NCBI GenBank assembly: GCA_020631475.1
Contig: JAHDHE010000017.1
Location: 1-32,655 of the forward strand
DNA: 32,655 nucleotides
Source: Tenacibaculum sp.
GTDB taxonomy: Bacteria; Bacteroidota; Bacteroidia; Flavobacteriales; Flavobacteriaceae
Reading direction: 5' to 3'
Shown here: positions 17,216-25,154 of the stretch, piece by piece
Layout: each line of letters starts with the position of its first letter
Numbering within the stretch: the first letter of the stretch is position 1
The notes under the pieces: model-generated
Database searches by the model: none
Seen by the model: only the letters and a program-made list of their open reading frames with translations
Told to the model about the DNA's origin: nothing
Translations under genes and position numbers: made by a program

Positions 17216-17380
17216 TTAAGATCCAGGAGCTTCCGGACTTTGTGCTTGTGCTTTTTGAGGATTTAAAATCATGTATGTTCCTAAAGCAGTTAAAGCTGCG
17301 TATTTACTATAACCACCTATTTTTTTTAAAGCCTCTTTTCTTGTAATATCTTTTTTATTGTTACTTATGTTTTCTTTCAT
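17216..17380 (-). CDS. 54-residue candidate RiPP precursor peptide
   Basis: This short frame is complete, with its ATG at 17380 and TAA at 17216-17218. The peptide begins with a polar, lysine-rich part (MKENISNNKKDITRKEALKK), continues with IGGYSKY and the hydrophobic run AALTALGTYMIL, and ends NPQKAQAQSPEAPGS. The N-terminal half could be the leader bound by the PqqD-like domain. The hydrophobic stretch followed by AQAQ also resembles a signal peptide cleavage region, which would release a short Pro-rich tail ending in Ser. It lies 17 bp after the T9SS gene and 64 bp before the kinase gene, on the same strand. I do not recognise a named family. That it is a real gene is supported by its placement and by the hairpin directly behind it. 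Confidence 0.7.
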   Translation of the reverse strand: MKENISNNKKDITRKEALKKIGGYSKYAALTALGTYMILNPQKAQAQSPEAPGS

Positions 17381-17397
17381 GATGTAATGCTTTTTTG

Positions 17398-20300
17398 TTA
17401 TTCTAAGACAATTTTTTTACTAATTTTCCCTAATTCTGATGATAATTCTACAATATAAACTCCTGCAGAAACAGAAGGAATAGTTATCGTTGAAAAACCA
17501 TTCGATTTAAAGTTTTGATCAACAACCTTTTGTCCTATTAAAGAATAGATTTTTAACGAAGCTTTTTGACTTTGTAAACCAGCAACAGATAATGTGTTTG
17601 GAGCAGATTTGTAAAAACTCACATCTTCTATTAATGTAGCCACAGGTGTATCTAATTTTTCAGAGCTTGTGCGTAAATAAAACCTTCCAATTCCGTTAAT
17701 ATCATTTTTAATTGTAATACTATAATTAGTATCTGTTATATCTATAAATTTATTGTTAGCTCTATCTTCTAAATATACTTTGGTGTTATTTGGTAAGTTA
17801 TTAGAAGTAATAGAAAAATCTATTTTTTTACCAGCCTTCGCATTTAAACCAATTGGAATAGCAATATTTTCAATTTCATTAATAGGTAATGATTGAATAG
17901 CATAGTTTTTTCCTTGATTTTCGCTAACTAATTGCGAGTATAATGCAAACCTATTAGAAGTACTAAACATGCTACCGTCATAACCAAAATCAAAACCTTT
18001 GGTAGCGCCATTTACGTAATAAATTTTAGTAGATTTAGATTTTCCGTTCTCACTAGCTATTAAATTAATTTCTGTTCTAGAAGATCTTTGAAAAGTATCT
18101 GTTTGATGACTTTGATTTGCAGTATTAAAATTAATACTTGTATTAGAACCAGCACTAATAAAGAAACCTTGCCCGGGAGCTATTTGAAAACTAGCATCAG
18201 CAACAGACATTTTAAGGTCGTATTTATTTGCTGCTTGATTCCACATCCAAACAGTCCCTTCAGAAAACTTACCGTTATTATCAGTAAAAAAAGTACCAAG
18301 ATTTATATACGAAGTAAACGGATTACCAACAAGATTGTAATTATTAGGAGAACCTTGAGTAATATTGTAAGGAACATTGCTAGAGTTTAATGTTCCTGTA
18401 AAACTTAAATCACCAGCAGCAGCTAATTTAGCTGATAAACCAGTACCTGCGTTAATATTAGCAGAAGATCCGCTTGTGTAATAATTCCAAGCAGTACCAT
18501 TGTTGTTATAAGGAGCCATTGTAATATTAGATCCACCTTGATTAGCAAAAGTATGATTAGCAATTAAATCTTGAACAGTTTCACCATTAACAGGAGATGA
18601 AACTAAATGCCAATTAGTAGTTAATGTTCTTTTGTAAGTTACATTTCCAGTAACAGCTGCATTTGCTATTAAAGAAGCTCCAGAATTTATTGTAATACTA
18701 TTCACTGTAACGGCAGATGAAATTGTAGGGTAGTTGGTCAACCCATTTGGTATAGTTACATTAGAACTAGAAACAGGAACATTATTAGTATTCCAGTTAG
18801 AAGCTGTGCTCCAATCATTATTAGTAGTTCCTGTCCATGTAATAGCATTAGTTTCTGTAACTGTTGGTACATCTATATAATTAGAAGTATTACCAGCATT
18901 ATCTTTAGCAGAAACAACAAAGTTATTAGTAGTATTTTGCATTAAAGTAACAGAAAAACTCCAAGTATTTCCTGAAACAACTGAAGAACCTAATGAAGTT
19001 AAATTATCTGCATTTCCGTCATTATTAGAATCTAAATATGCATGAACAGTTACCCCGTTTTCTGTATGAGTTCCAGATAAAGTTTGTGTTGCTGAATTTA
19101 CAGTTATAGTTGTTGCGGGTGTTGTTACTACTGGATTAACAGGAACAGTAGTGTCTACTAAAACTGCTGTAGTATTACCCACACCATTTAGTGTTAATAT
19201 AGCATTTGTTCCAGCGCTGTTTTGTAAAGTTCCGTTATTATCATCTAATGTACCAATTACAATACCATCTGTATCGTTATCACCAGCTTGTACTACATAT
19301 CTAAATAAAAGAGCACTTGTTGTACTACCACTTTGATAAACTGCTTGACGAACAGTAGCTCCTATGGTAATTGCTAATTGTGGAGTGCCTCCCGTAGTAT
19401 TTACCGTTATGTTTTCATTAAAAATTACAGTAAAATCTAAATTATCATTAGCTTTATAAGTAGCACTTGCAGGTACTACAATATTAGTGATATCTGGAGC
19501 GGCTATTACTGAAATAGTTCTTGTGTCATTAGCACTACCTGCATTTTTATCTGTAGTTGTAAAAGTTATAGTTCTATTCGAAGTTCCTGGATTAGAAGAT
19601 GTATTTCTATATCGTAATGATTGTAAAACTTCTTGGACGTTTGCATTAGTTGCATCACTATCAAAAGTAATGGTAAGCATTGTTCCATTTGTTACGATTC
19701 CTCCACTTACACTTAAATCACCGATGTCTGTTCCATCGGCTAAAATATTGGTACCGCTAACAGTAATAGCTGTTCCATCTCCATCAGCATCAGAAATACT
19801 TAATTCGTCAGCAGCTTCGTTGTTTGCTGTTATTTGAGCTGTTAAAGTACCACCATCCCAGTCTGAATCACCATCTGAATCGTTTACTGTACTAGTTGCA
19901 TCTATTTGTGTTGCAGCATTTCCTTCCGTATAAACTAATGTAGAATTATTTATATTAATTGTAGGATCTGTATTAGAGCTTGCGGTTACAACTATTAAAT
20001 CATCGATAGAAAAACCACCAAAGAAACTTGAAGCTGGTGTAATTATAAGTTGATCTATATTGATGAATGAACCAGTAGTTGGACTAGTAAAATCTATGCT
20101 GATAGCTGAATTATGATTAGGAGAAGTTAGTACAATTGTTCCTACTTCAGAGCCATCTCTCATTCCACTAATAGTAAAATTCATTGTTGAACCTCCTAAA
20201 GCTTGCTCGTAGGCAAATTGCATAGAGGTTAAACCAATTTCGTTTCCTGAATCTGTTGTTAAAGTACCTGAAGTAATAGGATCTGCTGCATCACCAATCC

Positions 20301-20595
20301 ATGAAAGTACAGCTTCAGCTGATCCACCTATAGCATCTGTACCACTGTCGTTTCCGCTTACAGCAAAAGCTAGAATAATTCCTGTACCACTAGCAGACAT
20401 ATCAAAACCATTAAGTAAAGAACTAACAGAGTGATCGATACTAGGGTTGTTTGAATTTGCATGAGAAATTGTAGAAGTACCAAAAGTCATTGTGCTAGGG
20501 CTAGGAGTCACTTGCGAAAATGAATATTGTAAGTTAAATAAGATTGTGAAACAAAATAAAATTTTTGTTACTTGTTTAGAGTAGAGTTGTATCAT
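17398..20595 (-). CDS. Large T9SS-exported surface protein
   Basis: This 1065-residue protein has a signal peptide (1-28, ending YSFSQ) and a type A T9SS C-terminal sorting domain over about the last 75 residues (SLKIYSLIGQKVV, then GVYIVELSSELGK and final KKIVLE). Between them are repeated beta-sandwich segments rich in Thr, Asn and Ser. Asp-rich loops such as DSDGDSDWDGG, DADGDG and DSNNDGNAD look like calcium-binding loops. Around the middle is a WTGTTNNDW...SNW segment and a WHLVSSPV block common in T9SS cargo. It is probably an adhesin or surface structural protein, with no catalytic motif seen. It heads the peptide-kinase-transferase genes with only 17 bp to the peptide gene. Confidence 0.9.
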   Translation of the reverse strand: MIQLYSKQVTKILFCFTILFNLQYSFSQVTPSPSTMTFGTSTISHANSNNPSIDHSVSSLLNGFDMSASGTGIILAFAVSGNDSGTDAIGGSAEAVLSWIGDAADPITSGTLTTDSGNEIGLTSMQFAYEQALGGSTMNFTISGMRDGSEVGTIVLTSPNHNSAISIDFTSPTTGSFINIDQLIITPASSFFGGFSIDDLIVVTASSNTDPTININNSTLVYTEGNAATQIDATSTVNDSDGDSDWDGGTLTAQITANNEAADELSISDADGDGTAITVSGTNILADGTDIGDLSVSGGIVTNGTMLTITFDSDATNANVQEVLQSLRYRNTSSNPGTSNRTITFTTTDKNAGSANDTRTISVIAAPDITNIVVPASATYKANDNLDFTVIFNENITVNTTGGTPQLAITIGATVRQAVYQSGSTTSALLFRYVVQAGDNDTDGIVIGTLDDNNGTLQNSAGTNAILTLNGVGNTTAVLVDTTVPVNPVVTTPATTITVNSATQTLSGTHTENGVTVHAYLDSNNDGNADNLTSLGSSVVSGNTWSFSVTLMQNTTNNFVVSAKDNAGNTSNYIDVPTVTETNAITWTGTTNNDWSTASNWNTNNVPVSSSNVTIPNGLTNYPTISSAVTVNSITINSGASLIANAAVTGNVTYKRTLTTNWHLVSSPVNGETVQDLIANHTFANQGGSNITMAPYNNNGTAWNYYTSGSSANINAGTGLSAKLAAAGDLSFTGTLNSSNVPYNITQGSPNNYNLVGNPFTSYINLGTFFTDNNGKFSEGTVWMWNQAANKYDLKMSVADASFQIAPGQGFFISAGSNTSINFNTANQSHQTDTFQRSSRTEINLIASENGKSKSTKIYYVNGATKGFDFGYDGSMFSTSNRFALYSQLVSENQGKNYAIQSLPINEIENIAIPIGLNAKAGKKIDFSITSNNLPNNTKVYLEDRANNKFIDITDTNYSITIKNDINGIGRFYLRTSSEKLDTPVATLIEDVSFYKSAPNTLSVAGLQSQKASLKIYSLIGQKVVDQNFKSNGFSTITIPSVSAGVYIVELSSELGKISKKIVLE

Positions 20596-20704
20596 TTTTT
20601 TAGGCTTGATTAGTAATCTAAATATATGAAAATATTCTGATTTAGAGGAGTATATAGAACATAAGCCCTTACATATTAATTAGTAAGAGCTTTGAGGTGG
20701 TTTA

Positions 20705-21364
20705 TTAGCTTCTTGAAGGAAAATAACCTTGTAAAGCTATAATATAACGTACAATGGTGTATGGTTGTCTATTTTCGTAAGGTTGAGAAGCTCCTGTGAA
20801 GCCTATTGTTACATTACCACCAGAAACTGTTTGTCCGTTTACAGTATTTGTAGGTGGTCCATAAGCTTTTACTTGAGTTGCGCTTAATCCATTTCCGAAT
20901 TGAGCTGAAGCAGGAACATCACCAGCTTGAGGAGTACTTCTTTGAGCAGAATCTGTACTTAATAATATATTTCCACCACCGCCGCTTACACTTGCTGTGT
21001 GATTATGTTGAGGCATTTGTAATGTTGATAATGTAGGAGATTCAATTCCACCTCTTTGACCTACTCTATAGTTATAAGAAGATCCTGGATGTAACCCAGC
21101 ACTCATAGGTACTCTTCCTCGTAAATCAGGTAAAGCAAATGTTGTTCTTCCGTCACCTCCATACATAGTACCTAATAAAGAGAATAAAGCAGAGTTTTGA
21201 GAGATAGAGAGTAATTGACCATCACAAAAAGCCCACCCCCTAGGAGCGAAATTTCCTGCAAAGATTCTTACTTCTCCTAACATTTGATCTTGTGCATTTA
21301 CATTATTGCTTGATAAAAAGAAACAAACAAATAGTAGTCCGATAATTTTTTTAATTGAATTCAT
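20705..21364 (-). CDS. Exported phage tail-collar domain protein (Mdp-like)
   Basis: This 219-residue protein has a signal peptide (MNSIKKIIGLLFVCFFLSSN, continuing to NAQ at 25) and a tail-collar domain (PF07484). The domain is recognisable from GEVRIFAGNFAPRGWAFCDG (30-49), LLGTMYGGDG and FALPDLRGRVPM, followed by MPQHNHT. The C-terminal part is Gly/Thr-rich and ends near QPYTIVRYIIALQG. Such proteins, including the microcystin-dependent protein group, occur outside phages. No other phage gene is present here. A -7 promoter element lies 34 bp upstream, and the T9SS gene starts 109 bp downstream, so this is the probable first gene of the five-gene unit. Its role is unknown. Confidence 0.88.
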   Translation of the reverse strand: MNSIKKIIGLLFVCFFLSSNNVNAQDQMLGEVRIFAGNFAPRGWAFCDGQLLSISQNSALFSLLGTMYGGDGRTTFALPDLRGRVPMSAGLHPGSSYNYRVGQRGGIESPTLSTLQMPQHNHTASVSGGGGNILLSTDSAQRSTPQAGDVPASAQFGNGLSATQVKAYGPPTNTVNGQTVSGGNVTIGFTGASQPYENRQPYTIVRYIIALQGYFPSRS

Positions 21365-21397
21365 AATAATTTTGTTTTGGTTAGTATTTTATTATCA

Positions 21398-21405
21398 CAA
21401 ATTTA
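21398..21405 (-). promoter_or_regulatory. -7 promoter element of the tail-collar gene
   Basis: On the minus strand TAAATTTG is an exact TAnnTTTG match 33 bases before the ATG at 21364. No clear -33 TTG is seen. It would drive the tail-collar/T9SS/peptide/kinase/transferase unit separately from trkAH, although I see no strong terminator after trkH. Confidence 0.5.
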
Positions 21406-21490
21406 TTTTGAAAAAACGTTATATTGTAGAAATGATGCCTATATGTAGATTATATAAGCATAAATGTAGTAAGTAATGGTACAAGTGTAT

Positions 21491-22990
21491 TTAATTTTTA
21501 CGCCAAAAGAATGGGGTAAGTAAGATAAGTACTGTAAAAAGTTCTAAACGACCAATTAGCATCAAAAAAGAACAAAACCACTTAGCACCTGTTGAAAGAT
21601 GATTAAAATTATCCACCGGACTTACGCTACCTATTGCAGGACCAATATTACCTAAAGATGAAGCACATGCGCCTAAAGCAGAGGGTAAATCTAAACCTAA
21701 AAAAGCTAAGATAACTGTTCCGATAATAAAGATTAACATATATAGAATAAAGAAAGAAAGAATGTTAAAAACAATCGTTTGGTTTACAGCTTTACCATCG
21801 TAACGTACAGGAATAATAGCATTTGGATGTAATGATTTTTTAAATTCTAAAAAACTGTTTTTAAGCATTACAATATGTCGTACAATTTTTACACCACCAG
21901 AGGTTGATCCGGCAGAACCACCTAAGAAAAATAAAGAGAAAAATAAGGCTGTTAAAAAAAAGCTCCACATAGTAAAATCTGCTGAAACAAATCCAGTAGT
22001 TGTAATTACTGATATTACAGAAAATAATGAGTGTCTAATTGCACTTTCTGTTTTTCCCCAAACCATTGGGTGGTTTATAGATGTCTGTAAATTAGGGTCT
22101 TGATAAAAAATAATAGTAATTGCTACAACAGTAGATATTGCTAATATTCCATATAAATAATATTTAAACTCTTCACTCTGTATTACTTTTCTAACTTTTC
22201 CTTTTAAAGCAAAATAAGTAAGCACAAAGTTTGTTCCTGCTATGAACATGAAAAATATAATAATATATTGAATTAAAGGAGCTCCATTCCAGTGTGCTAC
22301 ACTTGCATTTTTGGTTGAAAACCCTCCAGTACTAACAGTAGCCATTGCATGGTTTATGGCATCAAACCATGTCATTCCAGCTACTTTTAAAAGTAAAAAC
22401 TCAACAAAAGTTAATAATACATAGATTAACCATAAGCGTTTTGCAGTATCTGTAATACGTGGATGTAATTTATCTGCTGATGGACCTGGAGCTTCAGCCA
22501 TAAATAACTGCATACCACCAATACCTAATAAAGGTAAAATTGCAATTGTTAATACAATGATTCCCATACCACCAATCCAATGCGTTGCACTGCGCCAAAA
22601 AAGGATTCCTTTTGGCATAGACTCTATATCTGTTAATATTGATGATCCAGTAGTTGAGTACCCAGAAATAGTTTCAAAAAAAGCATTTGTTATACTTGGG
22701 ATACTATTAGATAGTAAATAAGGAAGCATACCTGTAATAGATAAGGTTAACCATCCTAAAGTAACGATAAGATATCCTTCTTTTTTCTGAATATTTTTAT
22801 CATCAGGTTTGTTAAAAAAATAAAGTAATAAACCAATAGCAATTGTAATAATACCAGCGCTTAAAATTCCCCATTTAGAAGGTTCATCATAATATAAGCT
22901 AAAAGGTAAAGATAACCACATGAATAATCCATTAAGGGTTGCAGTTACTCCTAAAAAGCGATAAATGAGTTTAAAGTTAAGATTTTCCAT
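21491..22990 (-). CDS. trkH: TrkH-type potassium uptake channel subunit
   Basis: This 499-residue inner-membrane protein has about ten or more hydrophobic segments arranged in four M1-P-M2 units. The selectivity loops are visible in order: GYSTTGSS, VSTGGFS, ITTTGFVS and SLGNIGPAIG. Each has the central Gly that lines the K+ filter. It imports potassium together with the regulatory TrkA subunit encoded just upstream. Its ATG shares one base with the trkA stop (TAATG), so translation is probably coupled. The usual length for the family is about 480-500 residues. Confidence 0.95.
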   Translation of the reverse strand: MENLNFKLIYRFLGVTATLNGLFMWLSLPFSLYYDEPSKWGILSAGIITIAIGLLLYFFNKPDDKNIQKKEGYLIVTLGWLTLSITGMLPYLLSNSIPSITNAFFETISGYSTTGSSILTDIESMPKGILFWRSATHWIGGMGIIVLTIAILPLLGIGGMQLFMAEAPGPSADKLHPRITDTAKRLWLIYVLLTFVEFLLLKVAGMTWFDAINHAMATVSTGGFSTKNASVAHWNGAPLIQYIIIFFMFIAGTNFVLTYFALKGKVRKVIQSEEFKYYLYGILAISTVVAITIIFYQDPNLQTSINHPMVWGKTESAIRHSLFSVISVITTTGFVSADFTMWSFFLTALFFSLFFLGGSAGSTSGGVKIVRHIVMLKNSFLEFKKSLHPNAIIPVRYDGKAVNQTIVFNILSFFILYMLIFIIGTVILAFLGLDLPSALGACASSLGNIGPAIGSVSPVDNFNHLSTGAKWFCSFLMLIGRLELFTVLILLTPFFWRKN

Positions 22991-24336
22991 TAGTTGAATA
23001 AATCTTCTACAGTTGTAATAGCTTCTGGTAAACAGAAAACAATAGCTTTATCTCCATTTTGTAATTGAAAGTCACCAAAAGACATATGTGGTTTTCCATT
23101 TCTAATTACGCCGCCAAAAACAGCTTCTCTAGGAAAACGCAATTCTTTAATTGGTTTCTGTGTTACTTTTGCATTTGGCTGAACTTCAAACTCAAAAACT
23201 TCAGCATCAATATTATATAAGTTTGCTAATGCTAAAATTTCACCTTTTCGAATATGACGAAAAATATTACTAGCAGCAATTAATTTTTTATTGATAAGTG
23301 TATCAATACCAATTGTTTGAGAAATATTGATGTAATCCATATTTTCAACTAAGGCAACTGTTTTCTTAACTCCTTTTGATTTTGCTACTAAACAAGACAT
23401 AATGTTTGTTTCAGAATCGCCAGTAACAGCTACAAAAGCATCCATTTCCCGTATGTTCTCTTGCTCTAAAAGCTCTAAATCTCTACCATCACCATGAATT
23501 ACTAACGTATTTCTTAGGTCTTCAGCAAGATTTAAAGCTTTCTCTTTTTTTCTTTCAATTAGTTTAACCTTAAAATTATCGTTACAAAGGCTTCTTGATG
23601 TTTTTCGACCAATACTACTACCGCCAAGAATCATTACATTTTTAATATCAACTTGTTCTTTTCCAATAATAGGGTACAATTTTTCTATACTATAATTTGG
23701 TACCGAAAAATATACTTGATCGTTCATTTTATAAACAGTATCTCCTCTTGGAATAATGGTTTGAGCAGTTCCATCTCGTTTTATAGCTATTGTAATAAAA
23801 TCAACAAGACTAAATTTATCTTTTGCTTCTTTAACTGTTAAATCTAAAATAGGTGATTTATAGCCTAAGGTTGTTCCCATAATGTTAAAAACACCATTTT
23901 CAAAAGCTACGGTATCATTAAAAGAAGATTGATTTAATAGTAATTTAATTTCTTCAGCGGCTAGTGCTTCTGGAGAAATCATAAAATCTACCCCATAATC
24001 TTTAAAATTGATGCTATCATTTTTTAAAAACTCAGGATTGTTAATTCTAGCTATTGTTTTTTTAACACCTAAAGCTTTACCAACAACAGATATTGTAAAA
24101 TTTGTATTCTGACTTTCAGTAACAGCTAATAACAAATCAGCAGAGTCAATACCAATTTCTTTAAGTAATTTTATAGAGGTTGCATCTCCTTTTTTGGTAA
24201 TAACGTCTAAGTGGTTATTAATATAATTAAGCTTGTCGCCATCAAAATCAATCACATATGTATCTTGTGATTCGTAAGAAAGGAGTTTAGCCAAATGAAA
24301 ACCTACGTCTCCAGCCCCGGCTATGATAATCTTCAT
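22990..24336 (-). CDS. trkA: TrkA potassium channel regulatory subunit
   Basis: This 448-residue cytosolic protein has two RCK modules in tandem. The first begins MKIIIAGAGDVGFHLAKLL, a nucleotide-binding Rossmann start with the acidic ribose-binding region YVIDFD. The second begins around 232 with MILGGSSIGRKTSRSL. Each is followed by a TrkA-C type domain; the last one ends around QNGDKAIVFCLPE. It binds NAD(H) or ATP/ADP and gates TrkH. A well-formed promoter lies in the 96-bp region shared with radC. Confidence 0.95.
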   Translation of the reverse strand: MKIIIAGAGDVGFHLAKLLSYESQDTYVIDFDGDKLNYINNHLDVITKKGDATSIKLLKEIGIDSADLLLAVTESQNTNFTISVVGKALGVKKTIARINNPEFLKNDSINFKDYGVDFMISPEALAAEEIKLLLNQSSFNDTVAFENGVFNIMGTTLGYKSPILDLTVKEAKDKFSLVDFITIAIKRDGTAQTIIPRGDTVYKMNDQVYFSVPNYSIEKLYPIIGKEQVDIKNVMILGGSSIGRKTSRSLCNDNFKVKLIERKKEKALNLAEDLRNTLVIHGDGRDLELLEQENIREMDAFVAVTGDSETNIMSCLVAKSKGVKKTVALVENMDYINISQTIGIDTLINKKLIAASNIFRHIRKGEILALANLYNIDAEVFEFEVQPNAKVTQKPIKELRFPREAVFGGVIRNGKPHMSFGDFQLQNGDKAIVFCLPEAITTVEDLFN

Positions 24337-24358
24337 ATTTGAAATTAAAAATAGGTTA

Positions 24359-24389
24359 CAAAGATACTGTGCATCTTTGGGTTGTGCAA
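24359..24389 (-). promoter_or_regulatory. Promoter of trkA-trkH (-33 TTG, -7 TATCTTTG)
   Basis: On the minus strand TTG (24389-24387) is followed after 20 bases by TATCTTTG (24366-24359), an exact TAnnTTTG match with the standard spacing of Bacteroidota promoters. This would give a 5' leader of about 15-20 bases before the trkA ATG at 24336. It is the best-formed promoter in the window. Confidence 0.65.
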
Positions 24390-24432
24390 AAAATGAATTA
24401 TATTTATAAGAGAAAATAGAATTTTAAATCGC

Positions 24433-25119
24433 ATGAAAAAGTTTTCTATTAAATCATGGGCATTAGATGATAGACCTAGAGAGAAATTAATGATTAAGGG
24501 TAAGTCTGTACTCTCTGATGCAGAATTAATTGCAATACTTATTGGTTCGGGAAATAGAGAAGAAAGTGCTGTGGCATTATCTAAAAGAATATTGTTGTCT
24601 GTAGATAATGATTTAAATTCATTAGCGAAATTATCTGTTGAGGAATTAATGAAGTTTAAAGGAATAGGGGAGGCTAAAGCAATTTCGATCGTAACAGCTT
24701 TAGAGTTTGGAAAAAGAAGGCAATTTGAGCATAAGAAAATTGTTTCTAAAATTAAAAGTTCTACAGATGTTTCTTTGATAATGCAACCATTGATAGGCGA
24801 TTTACAGCATGAAGAATTTTGGGTATTATTTTTAAATAATTCTAACAAAGTTTTAGCAAAACAACAATTAAGTAAAGGAGGCTTAACTGCTACTTTCGTT
24901 GATGTAAGATTATTATATAAACGGGCTTTAGAGCTTTCTGCTGTAGGAATTATTGTGTGTCATAATCATCCTTCTGGTAAATTAAAACCTAGTAGCTCGG
25001 ATATTGATTTAACTAATAAAATTTTAGCGGCAGGAAAAACACTAGATATAAAACTATTAGACCATTTAATAATTACCGAAAAAGCGTATTTTAGCTTTGC
25101 AGATGAAGGAATTTTATAG
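24433..25119 (+). CDS. radC: RadC/JAB-domain protein
   Basis: This 228-residue protein has the full RadC layout. An N-terminal block (SIKSWALDDRPREKL) is followed by helix-hairpin-helix-like residues (MKFKGIGEAKAISI, about 73-86). The C-terminal MPN+ (JAB1) domain carries the metal-binding motif HNHPSG, with Ser/Asp supplied by SSSDIDLT. Despite the name, a role in DNA repair has not held up; a metal-dependent peptidase or isopeptidase activity is possible. It is the first gene of a plus-strand run reaching 29836 and is divergent from trkA. Confidence 0.94.
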   Translation: MKKFSIKSWALDDRPREKLMIKGKSVLSDAELIAILIGSGNREESAVALSKRILLSVDNDLNSLAKLSVEELMKFKGIGEAKAISIVTALEFGKRRQFEHKKIVSKIKSSTDVSLIMQPLIGDLQHEEFWVLFLNNSNKVLAKQQLSKGGLTATFVDVRLLYKRALELSAVGIIVCHNHPSGKLKPSSSDIDLTNKILAAGKTLDIKLLDHLIITEKAYFSFADEGIL

Positions 25120-25154
25120 TCCTTGAATTATTTTACAGTTTATATTTAATGACT

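Noticed and set aside
14970-17380. A full lasso peptide cluster
   Set aside because: The kinase and transferase fit, but no asparagine-synthetase-like cyclase or B1/B2 leader protease is present here. Only a partial resemblance is claimed.
19487-19837. A 116-codon plus-strand frame inside the T9SS gene
   Set aside because: It is antisense to the Ser/Thr-rich repeats; the hydrophobic appearance comes from reading ACT/AGT-rich codons backwards.
20663-20692. Hairpin AAGCCCTTAC/GTAAGAGCTT between the collar and T9SS genes
   Set aside because: The stem needs a G-U pair, has a 10-base loop and no T-tract on either side; too weak to call a terminator.
20705-21364. Prophage or tailocin remnant based on the tail-collar domain
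   Set aside because: The protein has a Sec signal peptide and there are no other phage structural, integrase or lysis genes nearby.
24345-24848. A 167-codon open frame on the minus strand
   Set aside because: It lies antisense to radC, whose motifs are clear, and its Asn/Ser/Leu-rich composition is typical of a shadow frame.
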